A stretch of DNA of 64,000 bases. Source: Streptomyces sp. NBC_01233. Its GTDB lineage: Bacteria; Actinomycetota; Actinomycetes; Streptomycetales; Streptomycetaceae. How positions within the stretch are numbered: position 1 is the first letter of the stretch; each line of letters begins with the position of its first letter. The stretch lies in contig NZ_CP108514.1 of the NCBI RefSeq assembly GCF_035989305.1, positions 5,870,501-5,934,500 of the forward strand, in the 5' to 3' direction. The position numbers were made by a program, and so were the translations under genes. The notes under the pieces were generated by a model. It ran no database searches and was not told where the DNA came from. It saw nothing but the letters and a program-made list of their open reading frames with translations. This document shows positions 1-8,115 of this stretch, piece by piece.

Positions 1-140
1 TCCAGGGACTTGTCGTCGCCGAAGTTGTGCCAGAGGCCGAGGGAGATCGCGGGGAGCTTGAGGCCGCTGTGGCCGGTGCGCCGGTACTCCATGGAGTCGT
101 AGCGCGAGGGCTCTGCCCGATAGGGATTGGTATCAGTCAC
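1..140 (-). CDS. Aldo/keto reductase, N-terminal fragment (runs off window)
   Basis: Only the first 46 codons are present; the gene continues beyond base 1. The start is GTG at 140, preceded by a GGGAGGA ribosome binding site. The product begins MTDTNPYRAEPSRYDSMEYR and then reads TGHSGLKLPAISLGLWHNFG. This is the usual opening of the YghZ / glyceraldehyde-3-phosphate reductase group of NADPH-dependent aldo/keto reductases, where the R-x-G-x-S-G-L-x-x-P segment forms the first beta strands of the TIM barrel. No catalytic residue lies in the visible part, so the family call rests on the N-terminal pattern. It is divergent from uppS. Confidence 0.75.
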   Translation of the reverse strand, partial: MTDTNPYRAEPSRYDSMEYRRTGHSGLKLPAISLGLWHNFGDDKSL

Positions 141-267
141 GTTGTCCTCCCTATCACGGACTTGTGACAGACCGAGTTGGGTACCCCATCCCACCGCGCA
201 GTAATGTGGCCGCCTCGGGGGAGACCGCAATCGGCACGGGGGCATTGCACGGAGGGGCTGGAAGATC

Positions 268-1029
268 GTGAAGCTGCGCGACCTGGTGTACAGGCTCTAC
301 GCACGCCGGGTGGAAGGCCGCCTCGACCATGACGCGGCGCCCAAGCACATCGGCGTCATCCTGGACGGCAACCGTCGTTGGGCGAAGGCGTCCGGAGGTA
401 CGACGGAGCAGGGCCACCAGGCCGGAGCCGACAAGATCTCCGAGATGCTCGGCTGGTGCACCGAGACGGACGTCGAGGTCGTCACCCTGTGGATGCTGTC
501 CACCGACAACCTGGACCGGCCCGAGGTCGAGCTGCGCCCGCTGCTCAACATCATCGAGAACACCGTGCGGGGCCTCGCCGCGGACGGCCGCTGGCGCGTC
601 CACCACGTCGGCAACCTCGACATCCTGCCCGCCGGGACGCAGACGGTGCTCAAGGAGGCCGAGCAGGCCACCCACGACGTCGACGGGATACTCGTCAACG
701 TCGCCGTCGGCTACGGCGGCCGGCAGGAGATCGCGGACGCGGTCCGCTCGCTGCTCCTGGAGCACGCGCAGAAGGGCACCTCGTTCGAGGAGCTCGCCGA
801 GATCCTCGACATCGACCACATCGCCGAGCACCTCTACACGCGCGGCCAGCCCGACCCGGACCTCGTGATCCGCACCAGCGGCGAGCAGCGGCTGTCCGGA
901 TTCATGCTGTGGCAGAGCGCGCACTCCGAGTACTACTTCTGCGAAGTCTTCTGGCCGGCCTTCCGCAAGGTCGACTTCCTGCGGGCCCTGCGCGACTACG
1001 CGGCCCGCCACCGGCGCTACGGCACCTGA
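268..1029 (+). CDS. uppS: Isoprenyl transferase (cis-prenyltransferase, undecaprenyl diphosphate synthase family)
   Basis: A 253-residue cytosolic enzyme that condenses isopentenyl diphosphate units onto an allylic primer to make the Z-polyprenyl diphosphate carrier for peptidoglycan. HIGVILDGNRRWAK (about residues 27-40) carries the catalytic Asp and the diphosphate-binding loop. GYGGRQEI (about 150) and DLVIRTSGEQRLSGFMLW (about 198-215) are the other conserved family regions, followed by SEYYF. Length is normal for the family. The GTG start at 268 has GGAGGGG about 10 bases upstream. Streptomyces usually carry more than one homologue, so chain length cannot be read from sequence alone. It precedes the PhoH gene, with about 320 bases between. 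Confidence 0.93.
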   Translation: MKLRDLVYRLYARRVEGRLDHDAAPKHIGVILDGNRRWAKASGGTTEQGHQAGADKISEMLGWCTETDVEVVTLWMLSTDNLDRPEVELRPLLNIIENTVRGLAADGRWRVHHVGNLDILPAGTQTVLKEAEQATHDVDGILVNVAVGYGGRQEIADAVRSLLLEHAQKGTSFEELAEILDIDHIAEHLYTRGQPDPDLVIRTSGEQRLSGFMLWQSAHSEYYFCEVFWPAFRKVDFLRALRDYAARHRRYGT

Positions 1030-1352
1030 CTCCCGTAGCTCGCCGCGGGCAGTCGCAGGTCCCCCTCGGCCCCCTCCCGGAACCCTTCACCAGGGATTCA
1101 CCGAGCGTCCGTCATATGCCATGGCATGGCCTGGCCTGATCGGGGAATATCCCTTTCAGGTCGATGCCCGATCCACGGGTGTCGAGTCTCAGCGGACGGC
1201 ATGGGGTCGTCCGCCCGGGAGGCCCTTTGCACCAGGACGCACGTGCGGTTCGCACGGACGAAGTGGGAGGGCCGGAAATCGGCCCCGGCATGGGTGCCGA
1301 TGACCGGTCCGGTCTTCATGGCCCGACCTCTTCCGAGGGGGTACGTCCTTCC
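1030..1352. other. Intergenic region uppS-phoH
   Basis: About 320 bases with no convincing gene. It holds a perfect 12-base palindrome ATGCCATGGCAT at 1116-1127, followed by a partial repeat GGCATGGCC, and a short hairpin GGGCCGGAAATCGGCCCC near 1269-1286. The open frame of the PhoH gene extends back to 1164, but that extension has no ribosome binding site and no family resemblance. The palindrome could be an operator for the PhoH gene; there is no direct evidence. Confidence 0.4.
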
Positions 1353-2669
1353 GTGGTGACCAGCACAAAGCGCCGCCTGCCCGACAGGCGGACCTACGTC
1401 CTCGACACCAGCGTCCTGCTGGCAGACCCCAACGCGATCTCCCGCTTCGACGAGCACGAGGTCGTGCTCCCGATCGTGGTGATCACCGAGCTGGAGGCAA
1501 AGAGGCACCATCCCGAACTCGGTTACTTCGCGCGCCAGGCCCTGCGCCTGCTCGACGACTTCCGGGTTCGCAACGGTCGCCTCGACGCCCCCATCCCGCT
1601 GGGCGATCTGGGCGGCACCCTGCGTGTCGAGCTCAACCACTCCGACCCGGGTGTCCTGCCCGCCGGCTTCCGACTGGGGGACAACGACTCGCGGATCCTC
1701 GCCGTCGCCCGCAATCTGCAGGCCGAGGGCTACGACGTCACGGTGGTCTCGAAGGATCTCCCGCTGCGCATCAAGGCCTCCTCCGTGGGGCTGATCGCGG
1801 AGGAGTACCGGGCGGAGCTCGCGATCACCGATGCCGGCTGGACGGGCATGAGCGAGGTCGCCCTCTCCGGAGAGCAGGTGGACCTCCTCTACTCGGAGGA
1901 GCGGCTCTACGTGCCGGAGGTCGCCGAACTGCCCGTGCACACCGGACTCGTCCTGCAGTCCGAGCGCGGCAAGGCGCTCGGCCGGGTCACCGCGGACGGC
2001 AACGTGAAGCTCGTACGGGGCGACCGCGAGGCCTTCGGGCTGCACGGCCGCAGCGCCGAGCAGCGCATCGCGCTGGACCTCCTCCTCGACCCCGAGATCG
2101 GGATCATCTCGATGGGCGGCCGGGCCGGCACCGGAAAGTCCGCGCTGGCCCTGTGCGCCGGCCTGGAGGCGGTGCTGGAGCGGAGGCAGCATCAGAAGGT
2201 GATGGTCTTCCGGCCGCTGTACGCGGTGGGCGGCCAGGACCTCGGCTACCTGCCCGGGGACGCCTCCGAGAAGATGAGCCCCTGGGCGCAGGCGGTCTTC
2301 GACACCCTCTCGGCGGTCGCCGGGCGCGAGGTGATCGAGGAAGTGCTGAACCGCGGGATGCTGGAGGTCCTGCCGCTCACGCACATCCGCGGCCGTTCGC
2401 TGCACGACGCCTTCGTGATCGTGGACGAGGCCCAGTCGCTGGAGCGGAACGTCCTGCTGACCGTTCTGTCCCGGATCGGGGCGAATTCGCGGGTCGTTCT
2501 GACCCACGACGTGGCCCAGCGGGACAACCTGCGGGTCGGCCGGTACGACGGAGTCGTCGCCGTGGTCGAGAAGTTGAAGGGACATCCGCTCTTCGCACAC
2601 GTCACGCTCACGCGGTCCGAGCGCTCCCCGATCGCCGCACTGGTCACCGAGATGCTCGAAAGCCTCTGA
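1353..2669 (+). CDS. PIN-PhoH fusion protein (ribonuclease plus RNA helicase-type ATPase)
   Basis: A 438-residue protein. Residues 1-140 are a PIN ribonuclease domain: [13 protein letters not shown] gives the first acidic residue, ITELEAKRH the second, and [13 protein letters not shown] the third cluster. The C-terminal half is a PhoH P-loop ATPase with Walker [13 protein letters not shown] and Walker [13 protein letters not shown]-PhoH proteins (PhoH2/YlaK type) are reported to unwind and cleave RNA. GTG at 1353 was chosen because GAGGGGG lies about 12 bases upstream and the sequence [20 protein letters not shown] matches the usual start of actinobacterial homologues; GTG at 1356 is equally possible. 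A terminator follows at 2733. Confidence 0.9.
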   Translation: MVTSTKRRLPDRRTYVLDTSVLLADPNAISRFDEHEVVLPIVVITELEAKRHHPELGYFARQALRLLDDFRVRNGRLDAPIPLGDLGGTLRVELNHSDPGVLPAGFRLGDNDSRILAVARNLQAEGYDVTVVSKDLPLRIKASSVGLIAEEYRAELAITDAGWTGMSEVALSGEQVDLLYSEERLYVPEVAELPVHTGLVLQSERGKALGRVTADGNVKLVRGDREAFGLHGRSAEQRIALDLLLDPEIGIISMGGRAGTGKSALALCAGLEAVLERRQHQKVMVFRPLYAVGGQDLGYLPGDASEKMSPWAQAVFDTLSAVAGREVIEEVLNRGMLEVLPLTHIRGRSLHDAFVIVDEAQSLERNVLLTVLSRIGANSRVVLTHDVAQRDNLRVGRYDGVVAVVEKLKGHPLFAHVTLTRSERSPIAALVTEMLESL

Positions 2670-2732
2670 CCCCGACGGCCCCTTCCGAGCCACCGAAACG
2701 GTCAAAAACCTCATAGCGGGAAGGTGAGTTGG

Positions 2733-2771
2733 CGCCGCCCGGCAAAGGCCCGAGAGCCTAGCCGGGCGGCG
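2733..2771 (+). terminator. Hairpin terminator after the PhoH gene
   Basis: Perfect 11-bp stem CGCCGCCCGGC / GCCGGGCGGCG (2733-2743 with 2761-2771) around a 17-base loop, about 65 bases after the stop codon. There is no T-tract, as is common in Streptomyces. Confidence 0.75.
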
Positions 2772-2891
2772 TCGTGCTGCACAGCCCTTTGGCGAAATCG
2801 ACGGCGACATGCCAGGTGTGACCTTTCCCACGCAACGGAGAATTGCCTTGCGGTGTCGCGTTCCGGCAGAGTCTGGTTTCCGTCAGGCCCC

Positions 2892-2962
2892 GCATACGGC
2901 ACACCTGTACCTCCCGTGAGGTACGACGCAGCACCACAACTCCACAGTCGAATGCCGTATGC
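2892..2962 (+). promoter_or_regulatory. Structured 5' leader of the lytic transglycosylase gene
   Basis: An outer stem GCATACGGCA (2892-2901) pairs perfectly with TGCCGTATGC (2953-2962). It encloses an inner hairpin GTACCTC-CCGT-GAGGTAC (2907-2924). The leader between the PhoH terminator and the start at 3106 is over 330 bases with no gene. Resuscitation-promoting and wall-hydrolase genes in Streptomyces can be under ydaO-type cyclic di-AMP riboswitches. I looked for that class's conserved GACAGCTAAC-type segment and did not find it, so the class of this element is unknown. Confidence 0.5.
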
Positions 2963-3105
2963 CGCCCGGAGTTTCACGGAGCAGCCCCCGCGAGGGAGTT
3001 GCCCACGGGCCCGCGCCTCCAGTGACCGTAGAACCACGGAGGCCAGAGTCGAGGGGCACTTTTGCGCCCGCGCGGTCACTGCGGACGCTGCTGGAAGGAC
3101 ACCGT

Positions 3106-3801
3106 GTGAGCCGGATCTCGGTCCGGGGGTTCGCCGTGGCTTCGGCCACCGCGGTCACCACCGTCGGCGCAGTCGTGGGCGTTGCCACCGGCGACCCCAC
3201 GAACGATCTCGAGACGACCGCTTCCGGCGCGACTCTCCTTGCCGAAATCCCGGTCGGCGATCAGGCGCAGGTCCAGAGCGCGTCCCTGACGCAGCAGGCC
3301 GACACCATCGCCCACGCCGCCGCCGCCGACGCCAAGCGCTCGGCCGAGGAGGCCGCCCGTCTCCAGGCCGCCGAGGACGCCAAGGCCAAGAAGGCCGAGG
3401 CGCAGAAGGCCGCGGACGAGAAGGCGAAGAAGGACCGGGAAGCGAAGGAGGAAGCGGCCAGCCGCTCCGCCGCCCGCGACGCCGGCGACTTCGCCCTCCA
3501 GAGCTCCTACACGGTCGCCCAGGTCAAGGCCATCGCCCAGCAGATGGTCCCGGCCGGCCAGTTCCAGTGCTTCTCGAACATCATCAACCAGGAATCCACC
3601 TGGAACTACAAGGCCGTGAACTCGTCCTCGGGCGCCTACGGTCTGGTCCAGGCGCTGCCCGGTTCGAAGATGGCCTCGGCCGGCGAGGACTGGCGCACCA
3701 ACCCCGCCACGCAGATCAAGTGGGGCCTGAACTACATGAACGTCCGCTACGGCAGCCCCTGCGGCGCGTGGAGCTTCCACCAGGCCAACGGCTGGTACTA
3801 G
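3106..3801 (+). CDS. Secreted lytic transglycosylase-like protein (lysozyme fold)
   Basis: A 231-residue protein predicted to be exported and to act on peptidoglycan. Residues 1-30 are a signal peptide (SRISVRGFAVASATAVTTVG). Residues about 65-130 are an Ala/Lys/Glu-rich coiled coil (many KKAEAQKAADEKAKK-type repeats). The C-terminal 95 residues are a compact lysozyme-like domain beginning YTVAQVKAIAQQM, with the probable catalytic Glu in NIINQESTW and ending CGAWSFHQANGWY. GTG at 3106 has GGAAGGA 7 bases upstream; the open frame reaches further upstream only through the leader. Closest known type: C-terminal transglycosylase domains of the aggregation-promoting-factor/SLT group. Cleavage specificity cannot be inferred. 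Confidence 0.82.
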   Translation: MSRISVRGFAVASATAVTTVGAVVGVATGDPTNDLETTASGATLLAEIPVGDQAQVQSASLTQQADTIAHAAAADAKRSAEEAARLQAAEDAKAKKAEAQKAADEKAKKDREAKEEAASRSAARDAGDFALQSSYTVAQVKAIAQQMVPAGQFQCFSNIINQESTWNYKAVNSSSGAYGLVQALPGSKMASAGEDWRTNPATQIKWGLNYMNVRYGSPCGAWSFHQANGWY

Positions 3802-3816
3802 AAGCACGCTCAACCT

Positions 3817-3855
3817 CGAGGAGCCCCGCACCGTCCTACGGTGCGGGGCTCCTCG
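3817..3855. terminator. Strong 18-bp hairpin terminator
   Basis: Stem CGAGGAGCCCCGCACCGT (3817-3834) pairs perfectly with 3838-3855 around a 3-base CCT loop, directly after the transglycosylase gene. Confidence 0.9.
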
Positions 3856-3908
3856 CGTGTACGGTCTTCGGGGTGTGCCGGTAGACGGGGGCGGGGGAAG
3901 GAAGCGAC

Positions 3909-5276
3909 ATGGCGAAGCGGGAGGGCTGGCTCGGCCGGCTCGGGAACAAGCTGAACCGGATGGAGGCGCGGCTCAACGAGCGGCGCGCCGAAGTCGAGGC
4001 CGAGACCAGTGGGGACCTGCGGGGCACCGCCGAGCCCGCGCCGGCGGCCCCCGAGCCGCCCGCCCCCGAGCCTCCCGTCGCCGCCCCGCCGGCCCCCGCG
4101 CCGCACCCGGCGGCGCCGACCGCCCCCGGGCGTCCGGACCCGGCGAGCGTGGTCCCGTGGGGGATGCGCGTCGCCGCCGAGGCCAGCTGGCGGCTGCTGC
4201 TCCTCGCCGGGATGCTCTGGGTGCTGATGAAGGTGATCAGCGAAGTCCGCCTGGTCGTCCTCGCCTTCGCCGCCGCCATGCTCGTCACCGCGATGCTCCA
4301 GCCCTTCGTCGTCCGGCTGCGCAGACTCGGCATCCCGCGGGGTCTGGCCACGGCCGTCACGGCGATCCTCGGCTTCGTGGTCATCGGGCTCGTCGGCTGG
4401 TTCGTGGTCTGGCAGGTCATGGAGAACCTCGACGACCTCTCCGACCGGGTCCGCGACGGCATCAACGAGCTCAAGCTCTGGGCGCTGGACAGTCCGTTCC
4501 ACGTGACCGAGAAGCAGATCACCGACATCGCGAAGAACCTCAGCGAGACCATCGGCACCAACACCGAGCAGATCACCTCCGCCGGCCTGCAGGGCGTGAC
4601 GGTCCTCGTCGAGGTCCTCACGGGCATCCTGCTCGCGATGTTCTCCACGCTCTTCCTGCTCTACGACGGCAAGCGCATCTGGAACTGGGCGCTGGGCCTC
4701 GTCCCGTCCGCGGCCCGCCCCGGTGTCGCGGGAGCCGGTCCGCGCGCCTGGCGCACGCTGACCGCGTACGTGCGCGGCACGGTCATCGTCGCCCTCATCG
4801 ACGCCATCTTCATCGGCCTCGGCCTCTACTTCCTCGACGTGCCGATGGCGGTGCCGCTGGCCGTCTTCATCTTCCTCTTCGCCTTCATCCCGCTCGTCGG
4901 TGCGGTGATCTCCGGAGCCCTCGCGGTGGTCGTGGCCCTCGTGACCCAGGGCGTGTTCACCGCCCTGATGGTGCTGCTCGTGGTGCTGGCGGTGCAGCAG
5001 ATCGAGGGGCACGTACTGCAGCCCTTCATCCTCGGCCGTGCGGTACGGGTGCACCCGCTCGCGGTGGTGCTCGCGGTGGCCGCCGGCGGCATGATCGCGG
5101 GCATCGGCGGTGCGGTGGTCGCCGTTCCGCTGGTGGCGGTGACCAACACGGTGGTCGGATACCTGAGGGCGTACTCGCGCGAGCAGCTCCACCACGGAGC
5201 CGGCATGGTCGGTCCGGCCCCGCACGGCTCGACGGCGCTGGGCGTCGTGCCCGACAGCGAGGACCGCACGTCCTAG
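3909..5276 (+). CDS. AI-2E family transporter (PerM-like membrane protein)
   Basis: A 455-residue inner-membrane protein. Residues 1-80 are cytoplasmic and Pro/Ala/Glu-rich after a basic start (MAKREGWLGRLGNKLNRMEA). The rest contains the paired hydrophobic segments typical of the AI-2E exporter/PerM family, for example VVLAFAAAMLVTAMLQPFVV, AVTAILGFVVIGLVGWFVVW and several more up to residue 415. The family motif near VQQIEGHVLQPFILGRAV is present. The family includes autoinducer-2 exporters and Na+/H+ antiporters, so the substrate is not known. ATG at 3909 with GGGGGAAGGAAGC upstream. It stands alone, flanked by terminators or gaps. Confidence 0.88.
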   Translation: MAKREGWLGRLGNKLNRMEARLNERRAEVEAETSGDLRGTAEPAPAAPEPPAPEPPVAAPPAPAPHPAAPTAPGRPDPASVVPWGMRVAAEASWRLLLLAGMLWVLMKVISEVRLVVLAFAAAMLVTAMLQPFVVRLRRLGIPRGLATAVTAILGFVVIGLVGWFVVWQVMENLDDLSDRVRDGINELKLWALDSPFHVTEKQITDIAKNLSETIGTNTEQITSAGLQGVTVLVEVLTGILLAMFSTLFLLYDGKRIWNWALGLVPSAARPGVAGAGPRAWRTLTAYVRGTVIVALIDAIFIGLGLYFLDVPMAVPLAVFIFLFAFIPLVGAVISGALAVVVALVTQGVFTALMVLLVVLAVQQIEGHVLQPFILGRAVRVHPLAVVLAVAAGGMIAGIGGAVVAVPLVAVTNTVVGYLRAYSREQLHHGAGMVGPAPHGSTALGVVPDSEDRTS

Positions 5277-5397
5277 CCCGGACCCGGACCGATCGAACCG
5301 TCCCCGGCCCTGACGCGGAGGGGGCCGAGGCTGCGATGATCAAGGACGCGCGCATGCCGACGGCGGCGCTCAGGACTTGGGACTGCAGGGGGCGGAC

Positions 5398-6084
5398 ATG
5401 ATCACCGATCCGGAGCTCGACGCGGAGTGGGACACGGCGGAGCCGGCGGAGGTGGCGGAGCCGCTCGCGTCGCGCGAGCGGGCGGCGGCGGGCACTGCGC
5501 GGCCGTGGCTGTGGGCGCTGGGCGGGGTGGTGGTGGCGTCGGCGGTGTGGGCCGGCGGGCTGTACGTCTTCGGGGACCGGCTGGCCGCGCCGACGGTCTC
5601 GTACCGGGCGACGAAGAACCTGTGCGAGGACTTCAAGGCTCGGACGCTGGGCGGGCTGGCCGGAGACCTGCACAAGAAGAGACCGATGAACCAGGAGAGC
5701 AACCACCCGGCCGTGTACGGGGCAGCGTGCGTGCTGAACAACGTCGATGGCATGCCGGACTTCATCGTGAGCGCGCAGGTCGACCTGCACAAGAAGGTCG
5801 ACCCGTCGACCGAGTTCGAGGTACCGCCGCTCGGGGAGATGGCCAACACCGGCGACGTGCGCAGGGAAGCGGTGCCGGACCTCGGTGAGGATGCCGTGAT
5901 GACCACGTCCGCCGTTGGACAGCTACAGAAGCTCAAGGTGCTGGACGGCGGTGCGGTGTTCACCGTCGAGGTGTGGGCCAGCACCTTCGAGGAGAAGAAC
6001 GACCGCCCCGCCACTGACGCCACCGCGGTCCAGGCGGCCCTGATCGAAGACACGCGCGAGCTCATGGCGGCGCTGAAGGACTAG
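5398..6084 (+). CDS. Conserved single-pass membrane protein, copy 1 of a tandem pair
   Basis: A 228-residue protein of unknown function. An acidic cytoplasmic start (MITDPELDAEWDTAEPAEVAE) is followed by one transmembrane helix (about residues 38-62, WALGGVVVASAVWAGGLYVF) and an extracytoplasmic domain with two Cys residues (NLCEDF and GAACVLNN) that may form a disulfide. It is clearly homologous to the next gene: the same order of MIT-PEL start, TM helix, RATKNLCEDFKA-type segment and VDLHKKVDPSTEFE-type segment. ATG at 5398 was chosen by alignment with that copy; CAGGGGGCGGAC precedes it. Copies are separated by 9 bases, so they are co-transcribed. Confidence 0.75.
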   Translation: MITDPELDAEWDTAEPAEVAEPLASRERAAAGTARPWLWALGGVVVASAVWAGGLYVFGDRLAAPTVSYRATKNLCEDFKARTLGGLAGDLHKKRPMNQESNHPAVYGAACVLNNVDGMPDFIVSAQVDLHKKVDPSTEFEVPPLGEMANTGDVRREAVPDLGEDAVMTTSAVGQLQKLKVLDGGAVFTVEVWASTFEEKNDRPATDATAVQAALIEDTRELMAALKD

Positions 6085-6093
6085 GGGGACGGG

Positions 6094-6807
6094 ATGATCA
6101 CAGAGCCCGAGTTGGACGGGGAGTGGGAGTCGGCGCGACCGGCCGAGGTCGCGCAGGACACCGAGGTGCGCGAGGTGCGCGAGGTGCGGGGGCCGCGCCG
6201 GCCGTGGTGGTGGGTGCTGGTGGCCGTGGTGGCCACCTCCGCGCTGTGGGCGGGCGGGCTGTTCGCCTACGGGGACCGGCTGAAGGAGCCGGAGATCCGC
6301 TACCGGGTCACGAAGAACCTGTGCGACCAGTTCAAGGCGCCGGCCCTGGCCGCCGGGCTGGGCGGGTTCACGGACTCCTACCCGGGGAGGGGCGGCCGGC
6401 ATCCGGCCATGGACTGGGCGTCGTGCAGCCACAACGGTGACCAGTCGGCCGCCGTCGGGGGGTTCCTCGTCGCCGCGGTGGTCGAGCTGCACAAGCAGAC
6501 GGATCCGGCGCCCGAGTTCGAGCTCGGCTCCCGGTACGAACGGAGCGGCTTCGGCGGTGCCGACCAGTGGGAGTCGGTCCCCGGTCTGGGGGAGCAGGCT
6601 CTCCTCTCCACCCCCGGGGGCCCCGAGGGCGTCCAGCTGAGGGTCCGTGACGGTGGCGCGGTGTTCATCTTCGAGGTGATGTTCTTCGACCGGGTCGAGG
6701 AGGGTTCGGATCCGCAGTCGAGGCTTCTGGCACGGCCCGACCGGGAGACGCTGGCAGCGGCGGCGGTCGAGGACGCGCGGGCGCTGATGGACGCGCTGAG
6801 GAAGTGA
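6094..6807 (+). CDS. Conserved single-pass membrane protein, copy 2 of a tandem pair
   Basis: 237 residues, paralogous to the preceding gene across its length (MITEPELDGEWESARPAEVA; TM helix WWWVLVAVVATSALWAGGLF; TKNLCDQFKAP; VELHKQTDPAPEFELG). Two Cys residues (NLCDQF, ASCSHN) match those in copy 1. AGGGGGACGGG sits just before the ATG. No known domain is recognised. The domain outside the membrane is conserved in layout, and the N-terminal stretch carries a short EVREVREVRG repeat. Likely made together with copy 1. Function unknown. Confidence 0.75.
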   Translation: MITEPELDGEWESARPAEVAQDTEVREVREVRGPRRPWWWVLVAVVATSALWAGGLFAYGDRLKEPEIRYRVTKNLCDQFKAPALAAGLGGFTDSYPGRGGRHPAMDWASCSHNGDQSAAVGGFLVAAVVELHKQTDPAPEFELGSRYERSGFGGADQWESVPGLGEQALLSTPGGPEGVQLRVRDGGAVFIFEVMFFDRVEEGSDPQSRLLARPDRETLAAAAVEDARALMDALRK

Positions 6808-6812
6808 ACGCG

Positions 6813-6850
6813 CAGGGCCCCCGCGGCCGGAGACGGCTGCGGGGACCCTG
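6813..6850. terminator. Imperfect hairpin between convergent genes
   Basis: CAGGG-CCCCGC pairs with GCGGGG-CCCTG, with one bulge on each side. It lies between the stop at 6807 and the convergent stop of ahpD at 6867, and could serve both strands. Confidence 0.5.
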
Positions 6851-6866
6851 ACGGTCGTACGAGTGC

Positions 6867-7421
6867 CTACTGGGCGGCGAGGGCGGGCTCGGCGTCCAGG
6901 GCGGCCTCGGCGTCGAGGGTGACCGCGACGGCCTGGATCACCGAGGCGATCTTGAAGGCCTCCTGGATCGTCTCGCGGTCGACGCCGGCCTTGCGCAGGA
7001 CCTGCTCGTGCGAGTCCAGGCACTGGCCGCAGCCGTTGATCGCGGAGACCGCGAGCGACCACAGCTCGAAGTCGACCTTCTCCACACCGGGGTTGCCGAT
7101 GACGTTCATCCGCAGGCCCGCGCGCAGCGTGCCGTACTCCGGGTCGGAGAGCAGGTGCCGCGTGCGGTAGAAGACGTTGTTCATCGCCATGACCGCGGCG
7201 GCGGACTTGGCGGCGGTGTACGCCTCCGGCGAGAGGTTCGCCTTGGCCTCGGGCTCCAGCTCACGCAGGACGTGCGGGGAGCGGGCGGCGATCGCACAGG
7301 ACAGGACGGTGCCCCACAGCTGCTGCTGCGGGAGATCGCTGTTGCCGATGACCGAACCGAGGTTCAGCTTCAGGTCCTTGGCGAAGTCCGGTACGGCCGA
7401 CTTCAGGGAGTCCAGGGACAT
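6867..7421 (-). CDS. ahpD: Alkyl hydroperoxide reductase AhpD (alkylhydroperoxidase)
   Basis: A 184-residue all-helical protein. The CXXC-type active site is in [13 protein letters not shown] (about residues 130-142), with the proton-relay His in SHE. AhpD transfers electrons to AhpC and itself has weak peroxidase activity (known for the mycobacterial protein). The start [20 protein letters not shown] matches the family. It lies 3 bases after ahpC on the same strand, so the two form one operon, divergent from oxyR. Confidence 0.95.
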   Translation of the reverse strand: MSLDSLKSAVPDFAKDLKLNLGSVIGNSDLPQQQLWGTVLSCAIAARSPHVLRELEPEAKANLSPEAYTAAKSAAAVMAMNNVFYRTRHLLSDPEYGTLRAGLRMNVIGNPGVEKVDFELWSLAVSAINGCGQCLDSHEQVLRKAGVDRETIQEAFKIASVIQAVAVTLDAEAALDAEPALAAQ

Positions 7422-7424
7422 CCG

Positions 7425-7979
7425 TCACTCACCGGCAAGCAGGGCGCCGGCGTCGATGGTGGCCTCGCCCTTGTTCCAGTTGCAGGGGCACAGCTCGTCG
7501 GTCTGCAGGGCGTCGAGGACCCGCAGGACCTCCTTGGGGTTACGGCCGACGGAACCGGCGGTCACCATCGAGAACTGGATCTCGTTGTTCGGGTCCACGA
7601 TGAAGACGGCGCGCATCGGGAGGCCGTCCTCGCCGAGGATGCCCAGCTCGGCCGACAGCTCGCGCTTGATGTCGGACATCATCGGGAAGGGCAGGTCACG
7701 CAGGTCGGCGTGGTCCTTGCGCCAGGCGTGGTGGACGTACTCGGAGTCCAGCGAGAAGCCGAGGACCTGCGCGTCGCGGTCGGCGAACTCGTCGTTCAGC
7801 TTGCCGAAGGCGGCGATCTCGGTCGGGCACACGAAGGTGAAGTCGAGCGGCCAGGCGAAGACGACCTTCCACTTGCCCTCGTAGGTCTTGTGGTCGATCT
7901 GCGCGAACTCGGCTCCGGCCTCGAGCGAGACACAGGCGGTCAGGTCGAAGGCGGGGAACTTGTCACCAACAGTGAGCAC
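7425..7979 (-). CDS. ahpC: Alkyl hydroperoxide reductase AhpC (2-Cys peroxiredoxin)
   Basis: 184 residues. The peroxidatic Cys lies in DFTFVCPTEI (about residue 46) with the PxxxT/SxxC peroxiredoxin pattern. The resolving Cys is in ELCPCNWNKGEA near the C-terminus. It reduces peroxides with electrons from AhpD. The start was set at GTG 7979 (VLTVGDKFPAFDL), with AAGGAG 8 bases upstream. The open frame continues far upstream across oxyR, but only as antisense sequence. A hairpin-like repeat at 7998-8025 sits in the leader. Expected to be induced by OxyR on peroxide stress. Confidence 0.95.
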   Translation of the reverse strand: MLTVGDKFPAFDLTACVSLEAGAEFAQIDHKTYEGKWKVVFAWPLDFTFVCPTEIAAFGKLNDEFADRDAQVLGFSLDSEYVHHAWRKDHADLRDLPFPMMSDIKRELSAELGILGEDGLPMRAVFIVDPNNEIQFSMVTAGSVGRNPKEVLRVLDALQTDELCPCNWNKGEATIDAGALLAGE

Positions 7980-7997
7980 GCGCTCTCCTTGAGAAAT

Positions 7998-8025
7998 GGA
8001 AAATAGCCCCTTTTGGGGGTTTTCC
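7998..8025. promoter_or_regulatory. Inverted repeat in the ahpC-oxyR divergent region
   Basis: GGAAAA (7998-8003) pairs with TTTTCC (8020-8025), with an inner CCCC-TTTT-GGGG, about 20 bases upstream of ahpC. It could be the OxyR operator for ahpCD or a leader hairpin. OxyR of Streptomyces autoregulates and controls ahpCD from a shared divergent region (established for S. coelicolor); the exact site is my inference. Confidence 0.45.
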
Positions 8026-8115
8026 GATGAGGTTGGACGTATCTCACATGCTGACACACCTGCATTGATTGCGGAAATAGCTAGTCTTGTGGCTGGTGAT
8101 CGGAGGTACCTATCA

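Noticed and set aside
1164..1352. Upstream extension of the PIN-PhoH reading frame by 63 codons
   Set aside because: No ribosome binding site, composition unlike the protein, and homologues start at TSTKRR. The start at 1353 is better.
2801..3105. Possible ydaO-type cyclic di-AMP riboswitch before the lytic transglycosylase
   Set aside because: The conserved GACAGCTAAC-like segment and the usual pairing blocks were not found; only unclassified stems are present.
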